Shown here piece by piece: positions 49,301 to 61,750 of a stretch of DNA of 64,000 bases. The position numbers and the translations under genes were made by a program. A model generated the notes under the pieces. The model did not search any database, was not told where the DNA came from, and saw only the letters and a program-made list of their open reading frames with translations. Source of the stretch: Morinoia aosen. Lineage: Eukaryota > Arthropoda > Malacostraca > Amphipoda > Talitridae. Within the stretch, counting starts at the first letter, position 1, and each line of letters opens with the position of its first letter. Location: contig CM059575.1 in assembly GCA_030386875.1 (NCBI GenBank), positions 47,088,859 through 47,152,858 on the forward strand, read 5' to 3'.

Positions 49301-52300
49301 TTACGTTGAACTCCTTTAAATATTATATTACTTGTTTCCAGTGAAACTCAGCGAACTCTATATTCACACCAACGCTGTGGACGCGTACTTAAGGGTTACA
49401 CTGAACCTCAGCTGCTTGGTTTCTATGAGGCACCTTCTAGATACCCGAACAGTATTTTATTTTGATTGTATCATTTCTGTTTCCTTTTCTTTTTTCATTA
49501 TACAAATCAGTGATGATAAATCAATGTAATCAGTGTCGCGTGCGTCTAACCCGTAAGGTTTCACATACATCAACAAGAAATGTTGCAGAGCTCAAAATAT
49601 GAAACTTGTTTGATTTGGCATTTTAATTTCAAACGTGGACAAACAATACTTTTTTATGATGAAATTTCGGCAAAGTATATGAATTGAAACTACTGCTGAT
49701 ATCATCAAATAATTATTTGTCAATCTTCGTAGTAGTTTCGTAATTTAATTCACGCAGCTTTGCACTAACACTCAGTAAAAAATAGATGCGCGGTTGATTC
49801 AATCCAATAAATCTTAATCACAAATATATCGTACCTGACACGAGCCCCGGAGCAATTGGGAGCGGGATGGCACGGCAGAAGAAAAACAGCATTCTTGCAG
49901 CCGCTAATGCACTTGCATCCACGCAAGAACCTTGACCGCTCACGGTTTTGAGAAGCAGCCAGAATTTTTACCCGATATCTCCCACACGTTTACTTTTGCG
50001 ATGTCGTTGTGCGTTTTCTTCTCTCACTCTCACGATTGATGTGCAGCAATGAAAAACTCGGCACTTACAGCTGAACAGCACTCCAGTGTTCTCGACGACT
50101 CATGTTGCATGCCTCCAGTATGGTATTTTTAAACAAATATTTCTCGCAGTTCATTCTTATATGACTGATTGCAGCTCTAGTTTATTACTCTTCATGATGC
50201 GTCCAACATGAACATTTATTCACCCAAACATATGAACACACAGCTGTCCGAACTAACTTCAATATTCAGCACTTTTCCTTGTCTTATAACTTACCCAACA
50301 CGCGAGTAATTTTTCGCTCACTAATCAGGTACAGTGCAGCAGGGCATATTAAATGTAATGCAACTAATTTTAGACTTGACGCAACATTTTGTTAGAATCA
50401 TTCTACTGTAGTCTACTGTAGAGGTTCAGGGGTGAAAAAACCATAATTATTTTCAGTTAGAAAATATTTTTTATCTTGCGATTAGTAACATGAATGATGA
50501 ATGTACCGATACTGTATAGCTATATAACGAGCAAGGAATATACAACCTGATTTTTACTTAATACTTCATGTATTAAAATCTTCGGCTTTCAAGCAATGAG
50601 TTGGTTTGACATTTTTAGATCTTCTGTCGAAAAATTTGTGTATTTTGTGAACTTTTTCCACTCGAAATTACTATAATCAAAGCGTCAAAGCCGTCAAAGC
50701 AAGAGCCTGCCGACCTCGAAAGTTCGACCGTTGAACGTAGCTAGAAAATTAAAAAGAACAGAAACAGCTTCGAAAAACGTATACAGAAAGACTTGAACTT
50801 GGCAACGTTCAAGTTGTACAAGCATTAATGACTCACAAGCCCACGCAGTTACTTACTGTCATCTGAATGATCATTGGCTTTTGTGCTTTTTTGATACGTT
50901 ACATTGCAAGTGGGCGTCTAAAACTTCCGTCATTTCCCGATACTGACAGACAACAACGCTGTTGATCAGCGATGACAACAAAAAATTAACGATAAAATAT
51001 TTTAAAGTCATCGTCGCTAAGAAACGGTCGTTTCTGACAAAAGTTTCAATAACAAAGGGAAAATATTACCTAGTTTTTAGAAAACCAATTATCAAGCAGG
51101 TTGTATACTATGACAAAGTATCATAATGCTGAGGAAAATGATTAACCGAGAGCTGAAGTGAGAAAAACGAAGAATTCCGCAACTAGTGTGAAAGTTCTGG
51201 ACAAGATTTAGAGATGTACGCCCTCAGATAAATTGTGCACCGATTCTCGCTAGTGCTCCGATTATCATTATTTTCATTCTAAATGAACGGTCGATAAGTT
51301 ATATTTTTGTCGAAAAAGAACAAAATTATCTTGAAGTTATATCGATTCAAAGTTTAGACACAACACTCACATCAACTCTTCTCACACAGAGCAATATCGT
51401 TCAGCTGTATGTTCAAAGAGCGCGTCAATAAACTTTTTTTCCCGCAATAGATGTACAGAAGAACACAACAGCACCACCTTCGAAATCAAACATCATTTCA
51501 GAGGCAACGTTGCTTATTGAATTTTGAATTTCCGAGCAAAATTCTCTACAATTGGTTCTCAAAATTCAATTAGAAAAAGTTATTGTTCTGAAATGAAGCG
51601 TCATTTTCTGGACGTCCTAGTGAAATAATTAAGAAGTGACATCACACGTAGAGAAATCACGTGCTACACCGGCTGTCAGGGAGGATCCTCCATCAAAATG
51701 CGCTTAGTTTGTGAACCCAAAAATAATTGCTTGAGACTGATGGAATTGTTACTCTAAATTTCTTATTGATTGTGTTATTGTGAAATCATGCGCCATTGAG
51801 CAGACATTCATGTTCAACTCTTAGATAAAGACATCTGTCATCTATGGCAGAAGTCTGAACGCCTTTACAGAGGGAGAAATTAGAATAAAAACTCGTTCGT
51901 GAGACCTGGTGAGAAGCCATTAAAATCAGAGTAGGCTATTACATGCAGCGCAGGGGAGAATCGACTTAGCGTTCAAAATAATGCTTCGCATTAATTTCCC
52001 AGCGCTGTTGGCTCATATCCGAGAATTTCCTCTCGTACATTTTGTTAAATGTTCCTCAGTCATACCTTGGAATCGGAAAAAATCTTTTTCAAATTTCTGC
52101 GAAAGCCTGTTGAATACAGGAGAATGTAGTTAATGAACTGAAAGAAAGAAAGTGACTTCTAAATAACCCAGCTATTAAACTTTTTTTTCCTCGAGATACG
52201 CAATGTCGGAGAGCACAAACCTAGTTTTAAGATACGTACATCATACTATAACTTGTGTTCTCTTTACGAGCCACTACATTTCAGCAATAATTCGTGCCTG

Positions 52301-55300
52301 GGACAATATAGACCGCCGTAAACACGTCCAGCAGCAGCTTGAGGATCCCACTAGAGTCAGAGGTTGGCCTCAGGAAGACGGTGTGACCGCCGTGGACTGC
52401 GGCGAGGATAGAGATCACTGAATTGCGGAGCAGGCTACGATTGCTCGCCGCGTGGCAATAAACTGGCGAGCAGCGAGTTATGGTGAGAATGAATTTGTCG
52501 AATGTTGTCTACCTAAGCGGCAGGAAGAAAAAATTTTCCGTTTAATTATTTTTGGTAAAGAATAACTTGAATTCAACAGAAAAAATTGTAATAGCCGCAT
52601 GAAGAACTTTTTCGAATAATTGGTTGCTTCAACGTAGAATGCTGGCTCTTCAAATGTAATTGCTTGCTTGTTTTTAAACGTTTTTTTGAGTATACAGATA
52701 AAGACGGAAATATTTAGCATGCAATTAAAGCGAGCATGACTCAACCCTAAAATTGAATGAGTTTCTAAATTATTCAAAAATTTTTTAGAGTTAAAGATCA
52801 AGTAAAATTGTTCTGAACATATTTCAGAAAACTATTGCAAGGTTTGCCTGTGACGGGCTGATCATTTGCCAATCAGCTTGTACGTAAACAAATTAGAGCA
52901 TTACCATTATAAAACAGCTGCTCATCTGTTCTGCTAGCGAATACTAAATTAAGTTGAGTGAGAAATAGCTGGCAGAAATGTTTCGACTCGTTTGCAATAT
53001 GAGGAAAGCCTTCGACGCTTAAGGCAGTGCCGAAAACACAGTTTGCTCGTGTCTAAACATTTGGGAGCGTTATTCACGCATTAATAAGCTCCTTTCACGG
53101 TTCCTTCTGCCCGTACGTTCCAGCGCCGCCAAGTGTGAGAAAAGACTAATGGGCCGATAGTAAATTTTCTTGCTAGGGCTAGAGTTCTATTTCGCCGGCC
53201 GTTAATATCGTCAAAGAAAGAAAAACTAGCAGCGCCGTTACGTCCAGCAATTGCTTTCAGTCTTCGCAGTGACTACAAAGAAATGAAAAACGGTGGGATA
53301 AACTTGCTCCTGGTCTCTCTGGGAGTTTGTAAGACCCAGTTCCAACATCAACGCTAATATACCAGTCAGTTTCTCCTGAAATTTATTCGAAAAATTACTC
53401 AGAACTTGAGTCGCTGCAACACGTTTTTACCGAGTTACGCTGCGTCCGAGCATTCACCTTAAAAAAGGAATGTTGTGAATTTTTTTACAAAGTACACTTG
53501 CATTCAACTGCAGAATTATATTGAAATGAGGAATGACACCCGCTCTTTCAACAGTAGGTACCCGTATCATCACTATTATACTCACACATGCATGTGCACT
53601 GTGTTGAAAATATTGATGTTATCGAGGCATAAATCAGCGGGATTTGAAATTTAATCTTTCTCATTTTGCAGCAAATCGATGTCAAGCAATATTTTAAGCT
53701 CGGATAACCTATTAATTCGATGCCAGAAGTTCAAAAAGCAATTAAGATTGAAAGTTATCCTACTTCTTTCTTGTATTTAAAATGAAAATTCTTTAATATA
53801 ATATAAGGGAGTGAACGAGTTCAAGTTTTTTTAGGTACAGTAGCTGCAACAAAAATCCGATGCATCGTCAAAAGTATATTCACCATAGTTACTCAACAAG
53901 AAAGTTATCGAAAATTATGCCTCTCAAATATTTCTCAAGGCTGAATGCAAATCTAGCATAAAAAGACACTGAGAGCAAACCATTGATTTGACGTCAACAA
54001 ATGTTTTGGATTAGCGTCCCATAAATATTCAACACACCAACAAAGTTAATTTCAAAGTAAAAATGAATTATCTTCGAACATTGGAAATGGATTTGCGTGT
54101 AAGGAATGCGCCAGTAGAATTATCTAAAACAACAATCAACTTCGTCCACGTAAAACAGCGGACCTCGTTCAAAGTCGGAGAACTGCATTAGGAAGAGGTA
54201 ACGTAATACACCTTAATTCTGAAGCGGCGAAAACAAAAGAATAGCTAGAAAAGGCTAAGAACCAATTCTTCAGTTGTAAATTTGGTTTAAGCTATAAGAA
54301 ATTTTCGTCTACGCCAACAATCGGTGGTGACAAAATTCGGTGGGGTTTGTTTTATCAGCCTACACGAAGTCTACTGCGTTTAGAGCATCAATTTAAGTTC
54401 TCAAAACGTGCGGCTAAACATGTAGCTTAGAAAGTTGCGAAGAATAATCGAATGACTCAAAGTAATCTTCAAAAACGAGTAATTTAGAAGTGCTTCTAAC
54501 ATAAACATGGAAAAATAGAATTAGAGCAATTCTCTGGAACAAAGGGTTCTGTTCCCTCACATCAAGACGCCAAGTTGTTGAAAGTTATTCATTATAAAAA
54601 TCGCCTGAATTTTGCCAATATGCGATTAGAGATGCTTCTATTTGTTTAGAATGCTTTCTTTTGGTTTTTTGAGACGAAGATCGAGTTATTCGGAAGGAGT
54701 AGAGTGAGTCACATTTGGACTCAGAAAACTCAGAGCGTAATTTTAGCGATCTAATCCTAAAAGTGTAGTTTAGAGGAGATAACATAATGGCATGGGCTGC
54801 TTCTCCTCAGCAGGTCGTGGCAGACTCCATATTTGGAAAACAAAATAAATGCTCAGATGTATCATTCTAAACGATAATCTCCAACAGTCTGCAAACGACT
54901 TGAAGTTACAGAGAATATGGATATAGTAGCCAAACACAGACCCGAAACGTGAGGCAAAGGCCACTACTGCGAGGTTTCAGCAAAAGAAAATGCAGGTTAT
55001 GGGATGATCAGGTCGGCTCCCAGACCCCAAATCTTTTTGCAAACCTGCGGCTATACTTGAAACTAAGTATTCAGAAAATGGAACTCTAAAAAGCGAACGG
55101 ATAAAAAGAAAATGAAGCCAGCAAAATGTACCGTGAAACTTACAAATATTTTAAAGAACCTAATAACTAAATATCCCAAACGGATGCAAACTGTTTAACA
55201 CTAAACGTCAAATCGCCAAATTTCAATTGCGTTATTTGAATGGATTCGATACTTTTGAAAAGATTATTTGATATTTTAATCATATTCATAGTGGTATTTT

Positions 55301-58285
55301 TATAAAATTGTTTATTTTCTGATATCCAGTTTATATTCAGCGAACAAAAATACATAGGATTTCCAATCTTCAGTTACCTTACAGTTGTGTAACCAGCGTG
55401 CATAAACTGTTGACTCTGTCCCGGATATCCATCACATCCACAGTAAATGGAAATCCCCCACTGTTTCAAGACGAGCGTTTTTCTATATTATATTTAGCAC
55501 TGTCAAAAAATTATGAACAGATAAAGTTAATACATGCTTTGTCAGCTCCCAATGTAGGGGAAAACTAAACAAAACACGTAGTTCGACTCAAGCGCTGTCG
55601 TGCCATCTTGTATTCACGCATTGAAGTCAGGCAAAATACCTGCTTTATTTGTCGACTTATATAATATAATACAATAAAATATACTGATGTAATATTTGAG
55701 TGTTGTCTTTCCCTATTGTCAATAAATTATATTTTCTGACCTGAAAACATAGCGAACTGTACAGGCGAGGAAGTATTGGTGGAAACTGAGAAAAAAGGAT
55801 ACATTCAGTAGATACATTCGTTGACTACAGTTTATCAGAACCGAATGTTATACCGTATGCATGGGAAATATTCAAGCTAAAAAATGTTTACACAATTCCT
55901 TGATCATTTTTATTTCCTTATGTATTCATTCATGTCGTTATTTTATCCAGTGCACCACATTGCCGGCTCTGTCAACGAACCTCCGAATTTGCCTCTAATT
56001 CGCTATGGGAACTCCTGCGTTTTGACAATAATAGATCTACTCGAATATGTCTACGATGAGCGATAATTGAAAAGTTTCAGGGGAAAAATCTGGATATTAA
56101 AACCTAATGAAATTTAATGGAAAATTTTATATTGGCATGGGCATTAGGAGAGGATATTTATAGTTACTGAGTTTCACTTATATTGAGCGTTTTACATCAC
56201 GTCCAATTTTAGGAGGTGAGGTACAAGACATCAATCACGTCGATTGTGCAACCTAGAAGAGGGTAGAAGAAGAGTCGACGTGCACCACATCATCGCGCTG
56301 TTATCCCATTCTATGCAATTAGATTTACTGCCGCATGCTTTTGAGAGCCCTGTCAATTCGCATTCTGCCCAGTCTTGAAAGTGTAAAAAACAGTTTGAAA
56401 ATGTGAACTGTACCGTGAACCAGCCTGAGTTTTCAGACTGAGTTTCAAATGAAGTGGTGTTTTCGTTCGCAATACAGGCTCGCTAGTTGCTGTTACAAAT
56501 ATTTTAATAATGGTTTGGTTTTTGTTCCTATATTATTTAGATAATATGAAATAAAAATAAGACGTGATTAATAAATTCATTTCGGAAAATGTTTCCTGAG
56601 CTGTTGAAATAACTATGGTGAAAAAATTTTGTTCAAACGAAATACCTACGAAAATTTATTTCATATACAAGTACGTACGACTTGAAATTTAACTGATAAC
56701 GTTCATATCACCTGTTTATCATTAAGAACCTTTATTTCTATTTCAAGGAGGGTGTATTTATCCCACGTTTTCGGATTGTTTTAGTTAGATAAAATAGAAT
56801 TCAATTAAAAAAATCTTTTGGTGATTTGGTAAATGCGAAAATTATTATCGCCTCCTTGAAACCATTTTGCACTCATAAAGTAATATAATTTAAGCTTCTG
56901 CACAATGCATTGCGACTGTAAACACATATTGAAGGGCGCTAGGTACAACGAAGACTCTGAGACGCACTGGTCCCTCCAACGCCATGGATGCTTTAAAGTT
57001 ATCTCCATTAAAGAGAGCGTCGAATTGTGGTTGATCAAATTTTCACTCTTCTGTACGTCGAGAAAAAATGCACTCACGTCATTTCTGCGAGTCTAAACCT
57101 CTCCACCAACCCAGTTAGGAGCAGGAGGGACTAATTAAATGTGCAACGTAATAACGGCTCTAAACTTAGGTTTGGAAGAAGTTTAGTGACCTAAAATGTT
57201 TCCCACAGCATTAGATGAGCCAAATTAATTTAAAATATGTTAGCTGATCTGAAGAATTGAGTTCTGTATCGGAACTTGTAGCGCTTTAATTCAACAGCGA
57301 ACATTGGATTTAATGACAGTAAAGTTCATTAGTTCATTAGTTGAACAAGTCACGTGCCGTAGGGGTATTTTTTCCATTAAGCGCAATGATGCCTTTCCTC
57401 AGCCATAACTACATTGAAGTCTTTTTTCCAAATGATATACAACTTGTTTTTGTTGTACACGGAAATTCTATTCACTCATGTTGTAAATCTAGCAGGTTAC
57501 ATTGTTAGGGCATTGCACTCTAGCTTCCAAATGCCAACATGCTGATCCTGGCTGCAGAAGGATTTGTTTTTTACTCACTTTGAATAGTGACCCAAATCGT
57601 CATATGACCTTCTAGCCGGGTAATACAAGTATAAGAAATAGAACCAACTTCTCATCAAAACTGCGCGGTTATAAAACATTGAACTTGCCTTTTCATACTT
57701 CGTTACTCCTTTCAAAAAAAGACCCACGACTGTGTACCAGAGAATAAATTAAGCTTTCAGAGGGAAATATAAGGTAGAGGTGAAAGCCACCTTCGAGGTT
57801 AAATAATTCAATTTCGAAGGTCTATTCTTAGACCGAACGCTAATTCTGCTTACGCAGATATTAATTGGACAATCCTTCTCTTATGATCGAAGATAAAAAA
57901 TCCAATAAACTGCAGGAATACTTGCGATCTTCAAAACATGTCATTGAAACTCAAAATTCTGAACGTTGAGGCGGTTTTTGCTTCTGGATGCATTCAAAGG
58001 TTTGGCATGAAATCCCTCGAATATCACCTGCGAAACCTTGACACGACTGTTTTACTTCTGTCTCGTCCCATTCTATTTTGTGGTTTCACTGCCATCCACT
58101 GCATGAGTTTCAAGACTATTCATTTCTTTGAGGAACACTCCAAGACATTTTGTTACACCCAGTACACGCCTAAAGTGGTCACCTCCCACCTGCTGAACGG
58201 AAACGCTCATGTCTTGATCGAGTAGCCCGAATCCGCGGTTTTATTGATATTCTTTGGCGGGCTGTACGCCACAGATAATGTCTTA
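43386..58285. other. Long intron stretch without recognisable gene
   Basis: About 15 kb of AT-rich DNA. Plus-strand frames at 44495-44776 and 48285-48641 are the longest. They lack recognisable domains and good flanking splice sites, so I do not call them genes. Apart from the second 46-bp repeat copy at 45884-45929, I noted no intact mobile element. Confidence 0.45.
45884..45929 (+). repeat. 46-bp dispersed exact repeat, copy 2
   Basis: Identical to 42365-42410, 3519 bases away. Probably a fragment of an unrecognised interspersed element. Confidence 0.8.
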
Positions 58286-58669
58286 TAAAAACATTTATTT
58301 TACGTTCTTCACTACGTCACAAATAATGGAGATTGCGTCAGGTTAAAAGACACAAATGGGGACCCACTCCGGCCTCCCAACCTGAAACGACCGACGATAA
58401 CTTAGAGTAGGAGTGCGGCTGCGGATAACCAGGAGTCAGAGTCTTAGAAGGAACTCGGTATGCGCATGCTCAAAAAAGATCGGCATTTCTTAGTGTAAGT
58501 CACTTTTGTAGCCATTCATCCTCTAAGGGGACGATGTAGCCATATCTAGGCTCAGGACCAGTTCAGAGTTCTTTGTTGAGCAGCACGTAAAATGCTATTT
58601 GCGAAGTCTAGTCATCTTTGAGCATGTGATACTTCAGGTGTGAACAGGATGCGAAAGAGGCGCTTCAAT

Positions 58670-58948
58670 TGTATGGTTAAAGGTTAGGTTAGGTTAACAT
58701 CGGCATCTTTGGGATATGATCTTAGCATTGGTTTTTCAAATGTCTTATAACTAACCCTACATATAGGATACCATGACGGTTCCCCCGTAAAGCCGGTACC
58801 CATTTCCGACACCTGGGTTGAGTGGGGGTATTGTGCTTGAGTTTTCCCTTATACCCAACGGGGAAAATCTCCGCGCCAGCGCCGGGATACGAACCCGCGA
58901 CTCCAACATACGAGCCCGATCCCTTAACCACTGTACCACGGAGAGCAC
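58670..58948 (-). mobile_element. tRNA-derived SINE
   Basis: On the minus strand the head reads like a tRNA, with an A box in TGGTACAGTGGTTAAGG (58922-58938) and a B box GGTTCGTATCC (58885-58895). Next come CGGCGCTGG and the same body blocks as the copy at 24343: TTGGGTATAAGGGAAAA, CAGGTGTCGGAAATGGGTAC, GTTAGTTATAAGACATTTGA. It ends in GTTAACCTAACCTAACC. The A box is better preserved here than in the other copy. Confidence 0.85.
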
Positions 58949-60429
58949 AGATGGAATTCGTATGCAGAGAGAGAACTTGGAATTCCGTCAGTGGTAAGAC
59001 GATGGAAGTGTACCTGAAACGAAACTAAAAATTGAGCTTTTTATCATAAAAATTGAACTTTCACAAAAGTGATTGAATCGCACTCTGATGAAAGATGATT
59101 TCAACGAGTTGTCGCTTTATGCCTTACAAGCCAGCCATAAAATAAGCGGAGGAAGTTCCATGGAAGTTGAGGATACCCGTCTGTATGCTATGGTAAATTT
59201 ATCGGCATTCAGGAAATTTTTTTTTGTGTTTGCCTTTGGTAGGTCTATCAGCATCTGATTAAAGGGTACTGGACTGAGAAAATTCTAGGGAGCTCCTTGT
59301 AGTACATCAGATGGTAGAACCAGAGGATACAATTGAACTTATATTTTCTCTCAAAAAGATTCCCGTGTTTGTACCCACATCTGGCACAACAATAAAAGAT
59401 GCCATCAAGTTAGGAACAACATATGTTTGTTAAAGGAGCATCAAAATGCATTTTATTAATATTAATTTTGATTGTTTCCCAGATAACCTCGGGGATATCA
59501 GCGATGAAAAACACGAAGGATTCCATCAGGACATCAAGGAAATGGAAACTCTGCACCAAGGGCATTGGGCGCTGAGACGGTGATAGACTATTGCTTGTGT
59601 TTAAGACGAGATGTTTCTTATGCTCACCATTCACGGTGGTTGGCGTTAATGTGTTCGTTATGTTTGTGATCAAAATACTTTGGCAATGTGTGAAATGCAT
59701 GTAGAATGTTGACTTATTTGTTTCTCTGTTTGTAGTACACTCTCTTCGTGGCTTTATTTAGCTTACCATAGCCCACAACCAGTGACCATTTTTTGTTAAA
59801 ACTTGCTCAATAGTCAATAGATTGTGGGAGTTTGCGTGTTTGACTTTAAGCTTATAGAATATTAAAGTTGAAGTAAAGGAAAAGATGATATGTTCTTTCA
59901 TCAAAGGCTCATTAAAAATTAGCAGACATTAACGACTTTTATATATTTTAATCATGGAAAGTTAGGAAAAATCGTTAGTAAAGATTCTTCTGAATCTTCT
60001 AAATAATTACAAACATAACCAATGAGTATTGATCGCTGTACAACCGACTGATTTTTTTGGGGGGAACTTTGGATACACTAAACATGAGGGGAATGAATAA
60101 TAATCTACTCTCAACGTAACATTACAAACGAATTTAAGTGGACGGAAGAGCAAATGCTAGTGGACGGATGAGCAAATTAATTTACAAAATCTATGAAACT
60201 GACCATCAAGTAGAAACGTTTTCAATTCCAGAACTCAATGTCCGTTGAGCCCCAATTAAAACATATCCCGAGTAAGTTTCCGCAGGGAACTCTCCCTGCT
60301 CGAACGTATGCTGTACTCACTTCTCCAGGGAGTGATTTCCGGAGCTGATCAGATGATACTGACCTTTGAAAAGAATTGGCCAGCAAAAAGAGGTTTTGGC
60401 GATGTCGCATCTAATTTAAAGGTACGGAT
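58949..60429. other. Intron stretch without recognisable gene
   Basis: AT-rich sequence between the SINE and the donor-repeat array. No domain, RNA gene or repeat boundary seen. Confidence 0.45.
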
Positions 60430-60660
60430 ACGTAGAATGGAACTTTAGACTGGTTGCACTTTTAAGAAACAAACAATAACCTGTAAATGGGAACCTTGAT
60501 CAGGTGGTTGCAACTTGTACAACAGCTACTAACTTATAGAAGGTACCCTTGGTTATGTTGTACCTTCGAGAAACAGGTACCAACCTGTTGAAGGGAGCCC
60601 CCATGGTCACACTCAGACTTGCATAAACAGGCACTGACCTGTAGAAGGGAGCTTTGGTGA
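60430..60660 (-). repeat. Five-copy ~52-bp tandem repeat spanning a 5' splice site
   Basis: On the minus strand the end of the coding exon plus the start of its intron is repeated about five times, with unit starts near 60637, 60583, 60532, 60479 and 60430 (spacings 54, 51, 53, 49). Each unit has a core like CTCCCTTCTACAGGT followed by a stretch ending in an AC-rich segment. Copies diverge progressively away from the exon. Donor-like sites are retained in unit 1 (CTACAG/GTCAGT), unit 2 (CAACAG/GTTGGT) and unit 4 (TTACAG/GTTATT). Unit 3 has lost the GT (TATAAG/TTAGTA). The reading frame stays open through units 2 and 3 and stops in unit 4. Confidence 0.8.
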
Positions 60661-60771
60661 GGTTGCGGTACCAGAGCACCAGGATGACGACGTCTTCCTC
60701 AGGCGCCGAGATGTCGCACGGGAGCAGCGCCCGCTCGTCTTTGATGGCGTACACCGTCACTAGCGGCACCA
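60639..60771 (-). CDS. Sidestep-family Ig receptor, exon for first half of Ig domain 1
   Basis: This internal coding exon has 133 bases: two bases, 43 codons, two bases. The acceptor ends in CGCTTGCAG and the donor reads CTACAG/GTCAGT. It enters in phase 1 and leaves in phase 2. The translation contains VTVYAIKDERALLPCDIS followed by LVLWYRNLTKAPFY. The first Cys is the B-strand cysteine of a V-type Ig fold, the Trp of LVLWYR is the conserved C-strand tryptophan, and N-L-T is an N-glycosylation sequon. The arrangement V-Y-x(n)-LPCD-x(n)-LVLWY is characteristic of insect Sidestep proteins, transmembrane Ig-superfamily receptors that partner Beat proteins in axon guidance. Which Side paralogue this is cannot be decided from one domain. 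The signal-peptide exon must lie beyond position 64000 or be unrecognised. Codon positions favour G/C, unlike the AT-rich surroundings. The donor lies within a tandem repeat described separately. Confidence 0.85.
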
Positions 60772-61718
60772 CTGCAAGCGGACGCAAGTGTCACGGGGGA
60801 ACTTAGGCCATATGCATTGCATTTTTGTGGGATATTTGTACGAAGTTTACCGGCTCCTAAAATATGTTTTCTGAATATCATGATACCGTTTATATTTCTT
60901 AGTTTTGTCTTTGTACTCTATAAATATTTTTTTCCCATCGACAATTCGCGTTGTACAACGCTTTTGCTGTAGGAGTGTTTTATAAAATAGTGTATAGAGG
61001 TGCTAACACTTTCTTGTTGAGAAAATTAAAGATATAATAAACGAAATGGTGATGTACAACACTGTTAATTAACTTCAGGAAACACTTATCCCCTAACTCC
61101 CCATCTCATCGATAGCCTTTCAGCTTGTCTCTCTTCTAACAGCATAATTTTTAACGAATCGTTTTCCATAGAAATGCCCTACGACAAAATTATTTTCAGA
61201 AGCTACTTTGCTACGAAACAATTCATTTGAAAACATCCCTCTACGATTCATTTCTAAATAGCAATGGGCATTATTATTTCCATCCTAATTTTGTTTTGTC
61301 TTAAGTATTCTCGCGTGAATTAGCGTACTAAAAATCTGTCGTGGTGTTTATAATTCAAAACGACATGGTAAAATTTAACCTTAAGGAAACCCTCACTTCT
61401 AAGAACATCTTGTTGAAACCAAATAATCATTAGCCGCGTAAATCTGTTAAAATTCGTATGATATACAAATCTTCCTCAAATATTCTACTTTAAAATTGAT
61501 TGCCTTATAACGTAGCTCAAAAAAATTGGGTCATACTGTGATGAAACTTCGCACAAAAATGTTCGGCGATGGAGTCATCAAAATGAATTTTTAAGTAGTA
61601 CCAATTTTTCCAAATAACATTGTGACAAATCATTCAGTCACTCACAAGCAGTTATGTGCAATTATTCTTTGCTTGGATATGCACACACAAAGCACTCTTC
61701 TTTCACAATGAGCCAATA

Positions 61719-61750
<32 letters not shown>

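Larger units (their letters stand above)
11654..60638 (-). other. Approximately 49-kb intron of the Sidestep-like gene
   Basis: This interval separates two exons that join in frame with a phase-2 junction giving PFY-S-VDMRGRG. It carries essentially all of the mobile elements listed here. The exact joining of codon and motif across 49 kb supports both exons belonging to one gene. A cryptic exon within it would need a length divisible by three, and none was recognised. Confidence 0.65.
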
